Of a stretch of DNA of 64,000 bases, positions 7,841 through 19,213 are shown in pieces. Position numbers and translations under genes: made by a program. The DNA lies in NCBI RefSeq assembly GCF_021631985.1, contig NZ_CP070225.1, positions 8,742,001-8,806,000 on the forward strand, in the 5' to 3' direction. The notes beneath the pieces were generated by a model, which saw only the letters and a program-made list of their open reading frames with translations, was not told the DNA's origin and made no database searches. Source of the DNA: Sandaracinus amylolyticus (GTDB taxonomy: Bacteria > Myxococcota_A > Polyangia > Polyangiales > Sandaracinaceae). Every line of letters begins with the position of its first letter. Positions within the stretch are counted from its first letter, which is position 1.

Positions 7841-8524
7841 ATGGACGACACGCTCGAACGGCGCGCCGAGGCGCGCCGCGACGAAGAGGTGCGCACGCTG
7901 AGTGCCCCTCGCATCCGCCACGGCCTCGCGGCCCGCGCGCTCTTCGCGGTGATGGACCTCGTGTACGGCCGCGCCGCGAGCCTCGTGAAGTTCCGCGTGC
8001 TCGAGGTGATCGCCCGCGTGCCCTACCAGGCCTGGGAGAACGTCGGGTACGTCGCGATCACCCACACGTATCGCGACCCCGATGCGCCCTCGCGCATCTT
8101 CGGTGCGGTGAGCGAGAGCCGCGCCCAGCAGGACAACGAGCAGTGGCACCTGCTGCTGCTCGAAGAGCTCTGCGCGCGACGCGGAGCGCGCGAGACGTGG
8201 CTGCTCCACCGCGCGATCCCGCAGCTGCTCGCGATGTTCTACTACCACCTGAGCTGGCTGCTCTACGTGCTGCACCCCGCCTGGAGCTACGCGCTCAACC
8301 GCGACTTCGAGGACCACGCCGAGCGCGAGTACATGGCGTTCGTCGCCGCCCACCCCGAGCTCGAGCACGAGCCCTTCGCGTCGCGCTACGAGGCCGAGTA
8401 CGGGCGCTACCTGAGCGTCGCCGACCTGCTGCGCCAGATCGCGCTCGACGAGCGCGAGCACAAGCTCGAGAGCGAGGCCCGCATCCCGTCGCCGCGCTTC
8501 GGGCTCGAGGTGGCTCAGCGATAG
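7841..8524 (+). CDS. aox: Alternative oxidase (di-iron ubiquinol oxidase)
   Basis: 227 residues, like compact bacterial alternative oxidases. All expected carboxylate/histidine di-iron ligands can be traced: Glu55 (VLEVIARVP), Glu100 and His103 (NEQWHL), Glu157 (FEDHAEREY), and Glu204 with His207 (DEREH). A hydrophobic hairpin around 122-152 would bind the membrane. The enzyme oxidises ubiquinol with oxygen without pumping protons and is typically resistant to cyanide and nitric oxide. A strong GAGGAGAG lies upstream of the ATG. Placement after the RIC and hemerythrin genes suggests a nitric-oxide tolerant respiration module. Confidence 0.85.
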   Translation: MDDTLERRAEARRDEEVRTLSAPRIRHGLAARALFAVMDLVYGRAASLVKFRVLEVIARVPYQAWENVGYVAITHTYRDPDAPSRIFGAVSESRAQQDNEQWHLLLLEELCARRGARETWLLHRAIPQLLAMFYYHLSWLLYVLHPAWSYALNRDFEDHAEREYMAFVAAHPELEHEPFASRYEAEYGRYLSVADLLRQIALDEREHKLESEARIPSPRFGLEVAQR

Positions 8525-9663
8525 GGATCGAAGCGCGCCGACGGCTCGAGCGACGCGTTCATCCGCCGGATCTCTTCGGGTGAGTACGCATCCGCGTGAC
8601 CGACCGGCAGGCTCTCGCGGATGAACGCCTCGATGACGCCTCGCGCACCGCCGTCGCCTCCGCCCTCGTCGACGTCGCGCCAGAGCTCGAACAGCTGACG
8701 GCGACGCTGGGCGGCGGGGCTCTCCTCCGCCCAGAGGCGCGCGAGGCGACCGCGGAGCCGTCGCAGGGCCGCGGCCATCTCGCGCTCGCGCGCCTGCCGC
8801 TCGAGGCGCTCGATGAGCTCGGCGTTGTCGTCCTCGAACCGCTGCCGCTCGGCGGCGTAGGGGTCGCCGCCCTGCGCCCGCGTGATCGCGTCGTTCAGGT
8901 CGAACCTTCCCTGCGGCGCGACTCCATCGGTCTGGATCGGCGGGCGATCTTCGTAGCGCACCTGCCCGTCCGCGGTGATCACGGCGGTGAACGCGTGGTG
9001 CTCGCGCACGTAGGTGCCGTCGGGCCGAGGCCGCGCGGTGAGGCGCTCGCGCTGGGTGAACGACTTCGTCATCGCCTCCGCCCGGAGCGACCCGCTCAGC
9101 TCTTGCTCGACCTCGCGCTCGCTGCGCGGCCGGAGATCGTCTCCGGCCCTCGATGCGCTCGCTGGGGCCGAGCGCATCGAGGGCGCGCCCTCGACGACGA
9201 ACGCGCTCCGCGCGACGGCCGCGGGATCGAAGATCCGTCGCTCGCGCTCGCGACGCTCGGCGTCGGTCTCGACCGGCGGTCGGAGCGGCGCGTCGAGCGG
9301 TGTCGAGGGCGCTTCGGGCGTCTCGACGACGACGACCGAGGGCCCTGGGTCGAACGGAACGTCTTCGCGGGCGCGCGCAGCACGCCGCGGAGGCGCGCTC
9401 GTCTCCTCGTGCGCGGTGTCGGCGGTTTCCTCGGCACGCGGCACCTCACGCGCGATCGAGGGGCGCGCTTCCGCGATCTCGAACGTGACCTCGTGGGGCG
9501 CTCGCGGCGGAGGCTGGATCGCCGATGCGCGCGGCGCGAAGGCGAGGGCGAGCACGACGCATCCGTGGATCGCCGCCGATCCGAGGAGCGATGTCGCGAG
9601 CCGCCCGCGCGCTGGATGCATCGGTGGCGATGGTGGGGTCACGCGCGAGACGCGCGCAACCAC
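8515..9663 (-). CDS. TonB-like single-pass periplasmic protein
   Basis: 382 residues from a GTG start (an ATG at 9621 is possible). An amino-terminal membrane anchor (about residues 20-45) is followed by a Pro/Glu/Arg-rich spacer and then a charged helical region. The short VITADGQVRYEDRPP segment resembles TonB-like proteins of Polyangia, but I do not see a classical TonB C-terminal domain. The gene converges with the alternative oxidase and overlaps its last 10 bases. Function not assigned. Confidence 0.55.
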   Translation of the reverse strand: MVARVSRVTPPSPPMHPARGRLATSLLGSAAIHGCVVLALAFAPRASAIQPPPRAPHEVTFEIAEARPSIAREVPRAEETADTAHEETSAPPRRAARAREDVPFDPGPSVVVVETPEAPSTPLDAPLRPPVETDAERRERERRIFDPAAVARSAFVVEGAPSMRSAPASASRAGDDLRPRSEREVEQELSGSLRAEAMTKSFTQRERLTARPRPDGTYVREHHAFTAVITADGQVRYEDRPPIQTDGVAPQGRFDLNDAITRAQGGDPYAAERQRFEDDNAELIERLERQAREREMAAALRRLRGRLARLWAEESPAAQRRRQLFELWRDVDEGGGDGGARGVIEAFIRESLPVGHADAYSPEEIRRMNASLEPSARFDPYR

Positions 9664-9753
9664 GGCCGAGCGATCCGCGTTCGTGGTCGTGGCAGTTGCG
9701 CATCACGGGGACGAGATGCTCCATGACGCGCACTCCAGCCAGGATGGTCATTC

Positions 9754-10725
9754 ATGAGCTCCGCACGAGCCGCCGCGACACCGAGCGTGTTCACCCATCA
9801 GACCCGCGCCGAGTGGGGCCGCGCGGTGATCGCGGAGGCGCTCCCCGATCGCACCAAGTACGTGTTCGAGCATGCGGGTGAACGAACGTTCATGAATGGC
9901 CACACCGCGATCCGCGAGCTCGAGCTGCCCGAAGGAGAGCGCGAGTCGCTCGCGAAGCAGCTGCTGCGCCGCCAGGCGCCGGCGACCGCGGGCGCGAAGA
10001 AGAAGTCGTCGCGCGCGAAGAGCGCGCCCGAGGCCGCGCCCGCCGAGCCCGCGATCACGTTCGAGCGGCAGCAGGCGATCTTCGCCGCGCGCTTCGCCGG
10101 TGGGTTCACCGACGCGAAGTACACGCGCGAGGAGCGCGGGACGCTCGACGGAGAGGAGCGCAACGTCGACGCGCTGATCGCGCTCGCGCGCCAGCTGCTC
10201 TCGGTGGAGCGGCTCGACGCGGCGCTCGCGCGCGGCGCGCACGAAGAGATCTTCGCCGACGCGACGAAGGTGCTGGCGGCGACCGATCCGCTCGCGTTCC
10301 CCAAGCCCGATCGCCCGGCGTTCCAGAAGGTGCCGGAGAGCGCGCACCCCGAGGTCGCGCGCGCGCTGCGCGAGCTCCTGCACGGCAGCGCGGCCTACGA
10401 GCGGCGCTTCGACGACTTCGTGCGCGCGTTGGGCGCGGGGCACGCGCCGTGGACCATCGCGACGATCTTCTCGGCGGCGGTGCACCCCGACGCGCACGTG
10501 CTGGTGAAGCCGACGGTGAGCCAGCGTCAGGCGCGCGCGCTCGCGCTCCCGGCGCCGCCGATCGGCGCGCCCTCCGGCGCCGCGTACGCGATGCACCTCG
10601 CGGTCGCACGCGCGCTGCGCGATCGGCTCGTCGCGGCAGGGCACACGCCGCGCGATCTCTTCGACGTGTACACCTACGAGTGGCGCACGCTCAGCAAGGG
10701 CGCGCTCGCGTCGGCCTCGAGCTGA
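9754..10725 (+). CDS. Hypothetical protein with N-terminal Tudor/CarD-like (DUF3553-type) segment
   Basis: 323 residues, cytoplasmic in appearance. Residues ~13-60 read like the small beta-barrel found in DUF3553/CarD-type proteins (FTHQTRAEWGRAVIAE ... YVFEHAGERTF). A Lys/Ala-rich linker (about 75-95) precedes a helical region with no recognised domain. AGGA precedes the ATG. The domain call is inference from pattern. The stop is followed 5 bases later by a copy of the dispersed hairpin repeat. A second Tudor-like protein occurs at 19343. Confidence 0.65.
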   Translation: MSSARAAATPSVFTHQTRAEWGRAVIAEALPDRTKYVFEHAGERTFMNGHTAIRELELPEGERESLAKQLLRRQAPATAGAKKKSSRAKSAPEAAPAEPAITFERQQAIFAARFAGGFTDAKYTREERGTLDGEERNVDALIALARQLLSVERLDAALARGAHEEIFADATKVLAATDPLAFPKPDRPAFQKVPESAHPEVARALRELLHGSAAYERRFDDFVRALGAGHAPWTIATIFSAAVHPDAHVLVKPTVSQRQARALALPAPPIGAPSGAAYAMHLAVARALRDRLVAAGHTPRDLFDVYTYEWRTLSKGALASASS

Positions 10726-10730
10726 TCCTC

Positions 10731-10820
10731 TGCCGGAGTGCTCGTCCCGCCGGTCCCGGACGGGAGCGCGCGAAGCGCGCGGACGGTAGGGACCGGCGGG
10801 CGAGCCGATTTTTCGACAGT
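10731..10820 (+). repeat. Dispersed hairpin repeat, copy A
   Basis: Starts 5 bases after the stop codon at 10725. Arms GCTCGTCCCGCCGGTCCC and GGGACCGGCGGGCGAGC pair over 17 bp with one bulge, enclosing a smaller GCGCGC-type hairpin. The tail is CGATTTTTCGACAG. It lies between convergent genes, so it may also act as a terminator. Confidence 0.75.
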
Positions 10821-10827
10821 CTTCGAG

Positions 10828-11175
10828 TCACAGACCGAGCTGGGTCAGCGCGAGGGCGACCGCGGCGGGCAGCGCCTGGATGAACAGGATGCTGCGCTTC
10901 GCGGTCGCCGCGCCGTACACGCCGACGACGATCACGAAGAGCAGCAGCACCGACGCGGCCGCGGTCTGCCCGGTGAGCGCAGCCCACGCGAGCGCGGCGC
11001 CGAGCGCGCCGTTGTAGACACCCTGGTTGCCCGCGAGCACGCGCGTCGTCTCGGCCTGCTCGGCCGTCTGCGCGAACATCTTGCGCACCCGCGGTGTGGT
11101 CCAGAGGAACGTCTCGAGGGCCATGAAGCCGACGTGCAGCAGCGCGACCAAGAGCGTGGCGGCGAGCGAGAGCAT
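10828..11175 (-). CDS. DUF1304-type small membrane protein
   Basis: 115 residues with four predicted membrane segments, matching the DUF1304 family in length and in blocks such as FMALETFLWTTPRVR and NQGVYNGALGAALAW. The role is unknown for the family. The upstream region contains a perfect dyad (11196-11217) that would overlap its promoter, and a TetR gene on the same strand ends at that dyad. It is probably repressed by that TetR protein. Confidence 0.82.
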   Translation of the reverse strand: MLSLAATLLVALLHVGFMALETFLWTTPRVRKMFAQTAEQAETTRVLAGNQGVYNGALGAALAWAALTGQTAAASVLLLFVIVVGVYGAATAKRSILFIQALPAAVALALTQLGL

Positions 11176-11195
11176 GCCGCACTTATGGATCGAAG

Positions 11196-11217
11196 TTCTT
11201 GAGCGGTCGATCAAGAA
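11196..11217. promoter_or_regulatory. Candidate TetR operator for the DUF1304 gene
   Basis: TTCTTGA-8 nt-TCAAGAA, a perfect 7-bp dyad in a GC-rich background. It covers the end of the TetR gene and the 35-base gap before the DUF1304 gene, where a promoter would lie (CATAAG-like -10 near the ATG). Assignment to the TetR protein is inference. Confidence 0.6.
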
Positions 11218-11768
11218 TCGTCGGACGCGTCGTCTGCGAGCAATCCGGTGGCCTCGAGCGCGCGCCGCGCGACGCGCTTCACCCGCGCGCTCGAGACACC
11301 GCTGCGCATCATCACGTGGATCGACGTCACCGCGGCCGCGAGCAGCGCGGCGTCGTCCTTCGCGCGCTCGCCGCGCTCGCGCAGGCAGAGCGCGAAGAAG
11401 TCCTCCATCGCGCGGAGGCGCCCCGCGACGAGCTCCTGTCCCTGCGGATCGAGCAGCGGATGCTCGACCGCGCTCGTCACCAGCAGACATCCCTTGCCGC
11501 GCCGCGAGGGCGCGGTGATCGCGCGGAGCCACCCGCGGATCGCGTCGTGGCTCGGCGCGGCGGGCAGGCCCTGCGACGCGAGGTAACGCTCGATCGCGCG
11601 ATGGAAGCACGCTTCCTTGCTGGTGAACGCGGCGTAGAAGCTGCCGGGCTGGATGCCCATCGCGTCGCAGAGCTGGCGCACCGAGGTCGATGCGTAGCCG
11701 CGCTCCCAGAAGAGGCGCACGGCGACGTCGAGCGCGCCGTCGACGTCGAAGTCTCGCGGTCTGGCCAC
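11211..11768 (-). CDS. TetR-family transcriptional regulator
   Basis: 185 residues. The helix-turn-helix occupies about residues 10-55 (YASTSVRQLCDAMGI then GSFYAAFTSKEA), followed by a ligand-binding helical domain. It resembles regulators that pair with small membrane proteins or efflux genes. It is on the same strand as, and immediately upstream of, the DUF1304 gene. The ligand is unknown. Confidence 0.85.
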   Translation of the reverse strand: MARPRDFDVDGALDVAVRLFWERGYASTSVRQLCDAMGIQPGSFYAAFTSKEACFHRAIERYLASQGLPAAPSHDAIRGWLRAITAPSRRGKGCLLVTSAVEHPLLDPQGQELVAGRLRAMEDFFALCLRERGERAKDDAALLAAAVTSIHVMMRSGVSSARVKRVARRALEATGLLADDASDDS

Positions 11769-11793
11769 CTGCGCGTTCTACTCCACGTCGCGA

Positions 11794-13065
11794 TCAGCGG
11801 CCCATCACGATGCCGACGCGCGGGGTCTCGCCGCGCTGCCCGGGCGCGCCGCAGAGCCGCGCGCTGCCGGAGGCGATCGAGGACGTCGAGGTCTCGCATC
11901 CGGCCGCGGTGGTCGCGCCGATGCCGAACCACCCGTGGAGCTGATCGCACGCCGAGGTCCGCCCCGCGACGACGCCGAGGCGCACCTGGAACGTGCCGAG
12001 GCTCGCGTTCACGCCGCTCTCGCAGGCGGTCGGCACGTTGACCGAGACCTGCAGCATCGTGCGCAGCGCGGACGCCGAGGTGCGGAACGTCGCGGTGCCC
12101 GCGGTGACGATGTCGCGCAGCGGCGCGGCGCCGGTGCCGTCGAGCTCGGTGATCGCCCACTGCCTCGCGCCGTTGGTGTCCGCGAGCGCGATGCGCAACG
12201 TGGTGACCGGCACGTGCCAGTACGCGCGAGAGAGCGCGTCGGCGTAGGCCAGGTCGTTCGTGCCGAGCGGCATCGGCTCGGGGCTCGTCCACGCGGCCGC
12301 GCCGAAGCCCAGCACGCCATCGGGCGTGACCTTCGCGAGCAGGGTCCAGCCTCCGTCGTCCTCGCTCGTCTCGCAGTAGACGTCGAAGGGCGCGATCGGT
12401 CCGGCGCCATCGGGGTCGATCGTGTAGACGCCGCTCGCGCTGCCCGCGGGGAGCGCGGAGCACGCGGGCAGCGTGCCCCCGCCGTCGATCACGCCCGAGT
12501 CGATGGTGCCGGAGTCGATCGCGCCGCCGTCGATCGCGCCGCCGTCGACCGCGCCGCCGTCGATCGCGCCGCCGTCGATCGCGCCCGCGTCGACCAGCTC
12601 GGTGCCCGGCTCGACGTCGGGCAGGCTCATCGGGTCCACGTCGCGCGAGTCGCAGCCACCCGCGATGCAGGTGAGCCCCGCGGTGCACTCGATGTCCACG
12701 CAGCTCGCGGAGAGCACGACGCGCAGCAGCTTCGAGGTCCGGGGCACGAACGAGGTCTGCACCTCGCGCGTGACGATCACCGTACCGTCCTCGCGCCGGC
12801 CCTCGAGCACGAGGTGCACCTGGCGCGACGCGTCTCCGTCGCGCGGCGCCACGACGAACGAGAACGGAATGCTCACACGCTCGTTGGGGTCGGGCGCGGC
12901 GAGCGAGAACGTGTGCTCGCCCTCGCCGTTCACGACCGCGCGCACGTCGGCGAGCGGCTCGGGGATCGCGAGGTCGCTCTCGACGACCACGATCAACATC
13001 GCTGGATCGTCGGTGCACGCCGAGAGGAGGAGGAGGAGGGCCCAGGCCACGACACGACGAGCCAT
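11794..13065 (-). CDS. Lipoprotein with C-terminal fibrinogen-like domain
   Basis: 423 residues. The start at 13065 gives a clear lipoprotein signal (MARRVVAWALLLLLSAC, lipobox cysteine at 17). The middle contains a Cys-rich block and about eight tandem DGGAI-type pentapeptides forming a flexible linker. The last ~200 residues begin like a fibrinogen-related domain (CSALPAGSASGVYTIDPDG, then GGWTLLAKV). Such domains bind glycans or proteins at surfaces. Probably an outer-membrane-anchored surface protein; the partner is unknown. Confidence 0.75.
   Translation of the reverse strand: MARRVVAWALLLLLSACTDDPAMLIVVVESDLAIPEPLADVRAVVNGEGEHTFSLAAPDPNERVSIPFSFVVAPRDGDASRQVHLVLEGRREDGTVIVTREVQTSFVPRTSKLLRVVLSASCVDIECTAGLTCIAGGCDSRDVDPMSLPDVEPGTELVDAGAIDGGAIDGGAVDGGAIDGGAIDSGTIDSGVIDGGGTLPACSALPAGSASGVYTIDPDGAGPIAPFDVYCETSEDDGGWTLLAKVTPDGVLGFGAAAWTSPEPMPLGTNDLAYADALSRAYWHVPVTTLRIALADTNGARQWAITELDGTGAAPLRDIVTAGTATFRTSASALRTMLQVSVNVPTACESGVNASLGTFQVRLGVVAGRTSACDQLHGWFGIGATTAAGCETSTSSIASGSARLCGAPGQRGETPRVGIVMGR
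12481..12594 (-). repeat. 15-bp tandem repeat coding Asp-Gly-Gly-Ala-Ile linker
   Basis: In-frame repeats of a GCCGTCGATCGCGCC-type unit (plus strand) encode DGGAI/DSGTI pentapeptides inside the fibrinogen-like lipoprotein. A slippage-prone, linker-encoding tract. Confidence 0.8.
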
Positions 13066-13154
13066 CGCGCCCGAGGCTACACCGCGCGGAGCGGTCCTGC
13101 GCGATCCCCGGCGCGAGCACGGCTGCGAGGGACCCGTGGTACACATCGCGCCCA

Positions 13155-16005
<2,851 letters not shown>

Positions 16006-16016
<11 letters not shown>

Positions 16017-16308
16017 GGCCTCGAAGGACGCCGCGCACGAACGGGAGGAACCCTTCCCGTCCGGACGCGAGGTCCTTCATGTGCACCGTCGTCGCGTCGC
16101 TCAGGCGGAAGATCTCGCCGACGAGCTCGAGCCGCGTCTCGAGCGGGAGCGCGCCACCGATGAACACGTGATCGATCGTCGTGCGCGCGAACACCGCGCG
16201 CAGGTCTTCGATGTTCGTGCCGACGCTGACCGTGAGGCCGGGCTGCTCGATCTGGGCGCGCGCTGCGTCGACGGTCGCGGCCCGCAGGCCCAACAGAAGG
16301 ATGTTCAT
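16006..16308 (-). CDS. Small hypothetical protein, receiver-like fold
   Basis: 100 residues with alternating beta/alpha pattern (MNILLLGL, IDHVFIGGALP). It resembles a response-regulator fold but lacks a phosphoacceptor aspartate at the expected site. A GAGGGAA ribosome site precedes the ATG. It follows the membrane gene at 16337 on the same strand with a 28-base gap and could be cotranscribed. Function unknown. Confidence 0.6.
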
Positions 16309-16336
16309 GATTCCCTCGTCCGCTGCGGAGAGCCTG

Positions 16337-16999
16337 TCACGTCGCCGGCGCGATCACGCGTCGCCGGCGGAGCAGACCGACCACGGTCAGCGTCACGACG
16401 ATCTGCACCGCGACGAGCAACACGACGAACGTGGGTCGTCCCGCGAGCAGCTCCTCGGGCCCCGGGATGCCGGGCACGAAGAACGAGAGGCTCGTCACGT
16501 TGAAGAAGACGATCGCCGCGAGCAGGCGCCAGTCACCGCGATGGATCCGCCACGCGAGCACGCCGTAGCCGAGCTCGAGCGCGAACGCCGCGAGCGGCCA
16601 CGATCCGTAGAGATCGATCCCGAGCATCACGCGACTGCCGGGATGGAGCGCGAGATCGGGCGCGTGCGTGAGCACGTCGAGCACGAAGTGCGACGCGACG
16701 CCGAGCCCGATCGCCGCGGCGAACCGGGCACGACGCGTCGCGATCCACGCGATCGCCGCACCGGCGATCGAGAGCACGATCGCGCCGAGCGCCGAGTGAG
16801 AGAACGGCATGTGCGCGAGGTGGATGTCGCCCACCGCGTGCACGACGGGCTCGGTCGTCGTGGACTCCACGCCCATCAGGTTCAGAACGACCCACAAGAG
16901 CTCGCTGGCCTGCACCGAGAGCAGCAGCCAGGGCATCGGGACCTCGGGATAACGGCGCTCGAGCACGAGCGCGGTCGCAGCATGGCTGATCGCGAACAT
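16337..16999 (-). CDS. YdjM/DUF457-type membrane-bound metal-dependent hydrolase-like protein
   Basis: 220 residues, with about five membrane segments. Conserved His/Asp positions typical of the YdjM (LexA-regulated, membrane-bound hydrolase-like) group are present: ISHAATALV near the start, MPFSHSALG near residue 70 and SHFVLDVLTHAPD near 105. It is followed by the small gene at 16006. A candidate TetR operator lies 20-36 bases upstream of its ATG, matching one before the TetR gene at 17057, so it is probably controlled by that regulator. Confidence 0.7.
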   Translation of the reverse strand: MFAISHAATALVLERRYPEVPMPWLLLSVQASELLWVVLNLMGVESTTTEPVVHAVGDIHLAHMPFSHSALGAIVLSIAGAAIAWIATRRARFAAAIGLGVASHFVLDVLTHAPDLALHPGSRVMLGIDLYGSWPLAAFALELGYGVLAWRIHRGDWRLLAAIVFFNVTSLSFFVPGIPGPEELLAGRPTFVVLLVAVQIVVTLTVVGLLRRRRVIAPAT

Positions 17000-17019
17000 C
17001 TCCGATTTCCTTCTATCGA

Positions 17020-17035
17020 GTGAGCGCTTGCTAAC
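17020..17035. promoter_or_regulatory. Candidate TetR operator before the membrane hydrolase gene
   Basis: GTGAGCGCTTGCTAAC, near-palindromic with one mismatch between arms and closely similar to GTTAGCGCGCGCTAAC at 17651. It is flanked by ATCGAGT/ACTCGAT arms. Located in the promoter gap between the membrane gene and the end of the TetR gene. Confidence 0.65.
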
Positions 17036-17056
17036 TCGATGGCCGAACGACGAGCC

Positions 17057-17638
17057 TCACCGGAACGCCCGGACGAAGAGCTCGGTCATCTCGTCGATCC
17101 ACCGCCGTGCCGGGCCCTCGATGCCGCGCAGGTAGAGCATGCGCGCGAGCTGGGCGAGGGTGCCGGTGACGAGCACGATCAGCGCGTCCTCCGAGGCCGT
17201 GGCGCTCTCGGGGCGCTCGCGCGCCAGCCGCCGCACCAGCCCGGGGATCGTGGTGCGCCGCACGTGCTCCGGCACCTGGGGCCAGAACCGGTGGAGGTGG
17301 TCGTGGACGAACACCACCGCTTCCGGCGATTCCTCGTAGAATTCGAGGAATCCGGTGACGAACGCGCGCAGGCGCTCGTCGAGCGTGTGGGCGCGGCGGA
17401 GCTCTCCCTCGAGGCGGATCACGAGCTCGCGATAGCAGGCGCCGAACAGGTAGAGCGCGAGCTCGTCCTTGCTGGCGAAGTGCTTGTAGAGCGCGGGGTT
17501 GGTGTAGCCCGCCGCCGCCGCGATGTCGCGGATGGTGGTCTCGAGCAGGCCCTTCTGGGTGAAGAGCCGCAGCGCCTCGACGAGGATGCGCCTCTTGGCG
17601 GGCGCATCGCCCTCTCCGGTGAAGAACGTCTCGTCCAT
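17057..17638 (-). CDS. TetR-family transcriptional regulator
   Basis: 193 residues from the ATG at 17638; an upstream in-frame start at 17677 would place a palindromic operator inside the coding region and is less likely. The helix-turn-helix is in about residues 15-60 (LETTIRDIAAAAGYTNPALYKHF). It is upstream of the membrane hydrolase gene on the same strand, and both promoters carry a similar 16-bp palindrome, supporting autoregulation and control of the neighbour. Confidence 0.85.
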   Translation of the reverse strand: MDETFFTGEGDAPAKRRILVEALRLFTQKGLLETTIRDIAAAAGYTNPALYKHFASKDELALYLFGACYRELVIRLEGELRRAHTLDERLRAFVTGFLEFYEESPEAVVFVHDHLHRFWPQVPEHVRRTTIPGLVRRLARERPESATASEDALIVLVTGTLAQLARMLYLRGIEGPARRWIDEMTELFVRAFR

Positions 17639-17650
17639 CGCGATCGGACA

Positions 17651-17666
17651 GTTAGCGCGCGCTAAC
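17651..17666. promoter_or_regulatory. Candidate TetR autoregulatory operator
   Basis: GTTAGCGCGCGCTAAC is a perfect 16-bp palindrome 12 bases upstream of the TetR ATG. The related site at 17020 lies before the neighbouring membrane gene. Confidence 0.7.
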
Positions 17667-17675
17667 GACAGAGTC

Positions 17676-17700
17676 AAAGAAAAAGCCGCGCGGACGCGGC
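17676..17700 (-). terminator. Intrinsic terminator of the FAD oxidase gene
   Basis: On the minus strand GCCGCG-4 nt-CGCGGC is followed by TTTTTCTTT. It begins 11 bases after the stop of the FAD oxidase gene and insulates the TetR promoter. This is the clearest rho-independent terminator in the window. Confidence 0.85.
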
Positions 17701-17711
17701 TCTCTCTCGGA

Positions 17712-19115
17712 TCAGAACAACGCGGGCGGGAAGTGACGGATCATGAGATCGCGCGCGTAGCGCGCCGAGTGCTCGACCGTCTCGAAGCTCAGCGTGCTGC
17801 CCACGTAGTACGTGTGGTTCTCGCCCTGGAGCGACTCGACGCGCTCGTAGAACCCGCCGCGCAGCGCCTCGGTGCTCACGTGCGGGAAGTAGTCCCACTC
17901 CTGCCGGAGCTGCAGCGCGCCGAAGCGCCCACCGCGCGCCGCGACGTCGGCCGCGAGCGTCGCGGTGATCGAGTCGTACGACGAGCTCCAGTCGGCGATC
18001 TGGTACGCGACCATCAGCGGCGACTGATCGCGGCTCGCCCACACGTTCACGTGGTCGATCATCTCGGGGAACGCGTTGTCGTGGAAGAAGAGCACGCTCT
18101 CGCGCGGCAGATCCTGCGCGGTGAACGCGCTGAAGAAGTAGCGCTCGCTCTCGACCTGCGAGAAGAGCTCGTCCTCTTCGTCGGTGAGCGGCATGAAGTC
18201 GCCGACGCGATTGAGCGCGACCGAGACGATGACCTCGTCGAACTCGTAGCGTCGCGTGCCGTTGATCGTGATCTCGATCGGCGCGCCGCGGCGCGACGAG
18301 CGACGGGTGATCGACGTCACCTCGGAGTTCAGCCGCACGTCGAGCTCGCCGGCGACCGCCTCCCAGATCGACTGATAGCCCGTGGGGAACGTGTAGTACG
18401 GCGCCTGCTGCAGGCCGCGCTCACCGCCGAGCTTCACCAGCCACGGGATGAGCTTCATGAAGTACATCGCGGGCGCGTCCTCGTAGTACGCGTACCCGAA
18501 GCCCACCATCACGCTGCGCACGAGCTCGGCGATCGGCGTGATGCCGTTCCGCTCCGCGAACTCGTCGAAGGGCAGATCGAGCTCGTCGGGCAGATACGCG
18601 AAGCCGCTCAGGTTCAGCTGCGCGAACCGCGCCTGGACCCCGGCGTACGCGACGAGCGCGCCGATCAGCTCGAGCTGCGAGTAGCGGCTCGAGAGGAACG
18701 ACTCCGCGGAGTGCACCACGCCCTGATCGAGGATGCCGCGATCGGTCTGGTACTCCTCGTACGGAATGCCGTAGCGATCCGCGAGGCCGAGCACGAGGTG
18801 GTAGTCCGGCGACGCGAACACCGCGCCGAGCTCGGTCACCCGACCCCCGGCGCGCAGCGAGTGCACCTTGCCGCCGACGCGATCCTCACGCTCGAACACC
18901 GTCACGTTGCGATACCCGAGATCGCGCAGTGTCTGCGCCGCGGTGAGGCCCGAGGGGCCCGCGCCCACGACCGCGATGCGCATCGATCGCCGCGGCCACA
19001 CGAGCTCTTCGGCGTTCGTGTCGAGCGCGTCTTCCTCCTCGGGCGTGGCCGCGCAGCTCGCGACACCGAGACCGAGCAGCAGGATGCAGGTCAGACGAAA
19101 GACGGATTGGATCAC
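17712..19115 (-). CDS. Lipoprotein FAD-dependent amine-oxidase-type oxidoreductase
   Basis: 467 residues. A Sec-type lipoprotein signal ends in GVASC (cysteine 21). The mature part starts with a dinucleotide-binding fold ([13 protein letters not shown] about 49-61, then [14 protein letters not shown]), as in flavin-containing amine oxidases and related protoporphyrinogen/phytoene-type enzymes. The substrate is not evident. A GGGAGGG ribosome site lies upstream of the ATG and a strong terminator follows. An exported flavoprotein with a Sec lipobox, rather than a Tat signal, is unusual. Confidence 0.8.
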   Translation of the reverse strand: MIQSVFRLTCILLLGLGVASCAATPEEEDALDTNAEELVWPRRSMRIAVVGAGPSGLTAAQTLRDLGYRNVTVFEREDRVGGKVHSLRAGGRVTELGAVFASPDYHLVLGLADRYGIPYEEYQTDRGILDQGVVHSAESFLSSRYSQLELIGALVAYAGVQARFAQLNLSGFAYLPDELDLPFDEFAERNGITPIAELVRSVMVGFGYAYYEDAPAMYFMKLIPWLVKLGGERGLQQAPYYTFPTGYQSIWEAVAGELDVRLNSEVTSITRRSSRRGAPIEITINGTRRYEFDEVIVSVALNRVGDFMPLTDEEDELFSQVESERYFFSAFTAQDLPRESVLFFHDNAFPEMIDHVNVWASRDQSPLMVAYQIADWSSSYDSITATLAADVAARGGRFGALQLRQEWDYFPHVSTEALRGGFYERVESLQGENHTYYVGSTLSFETVEHSARYARDLMIRHFPPALF

Positions 19116-19213
19116 GGGCGCCCTCCCGTGACGAGCATAGAGAGGCGCTCCCCGTCTCGATCCCGGGTCGATGATTGTTTAATCAACGATTAATCGCGCC
19201 GTGATCGGAGTGC

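Noticed and set aside
17639-17677. Upstream start for the TetR gene
   Set aside because: It would place the perfect palindrome 17651-17666 inside the coding region and has no better ribosome site.
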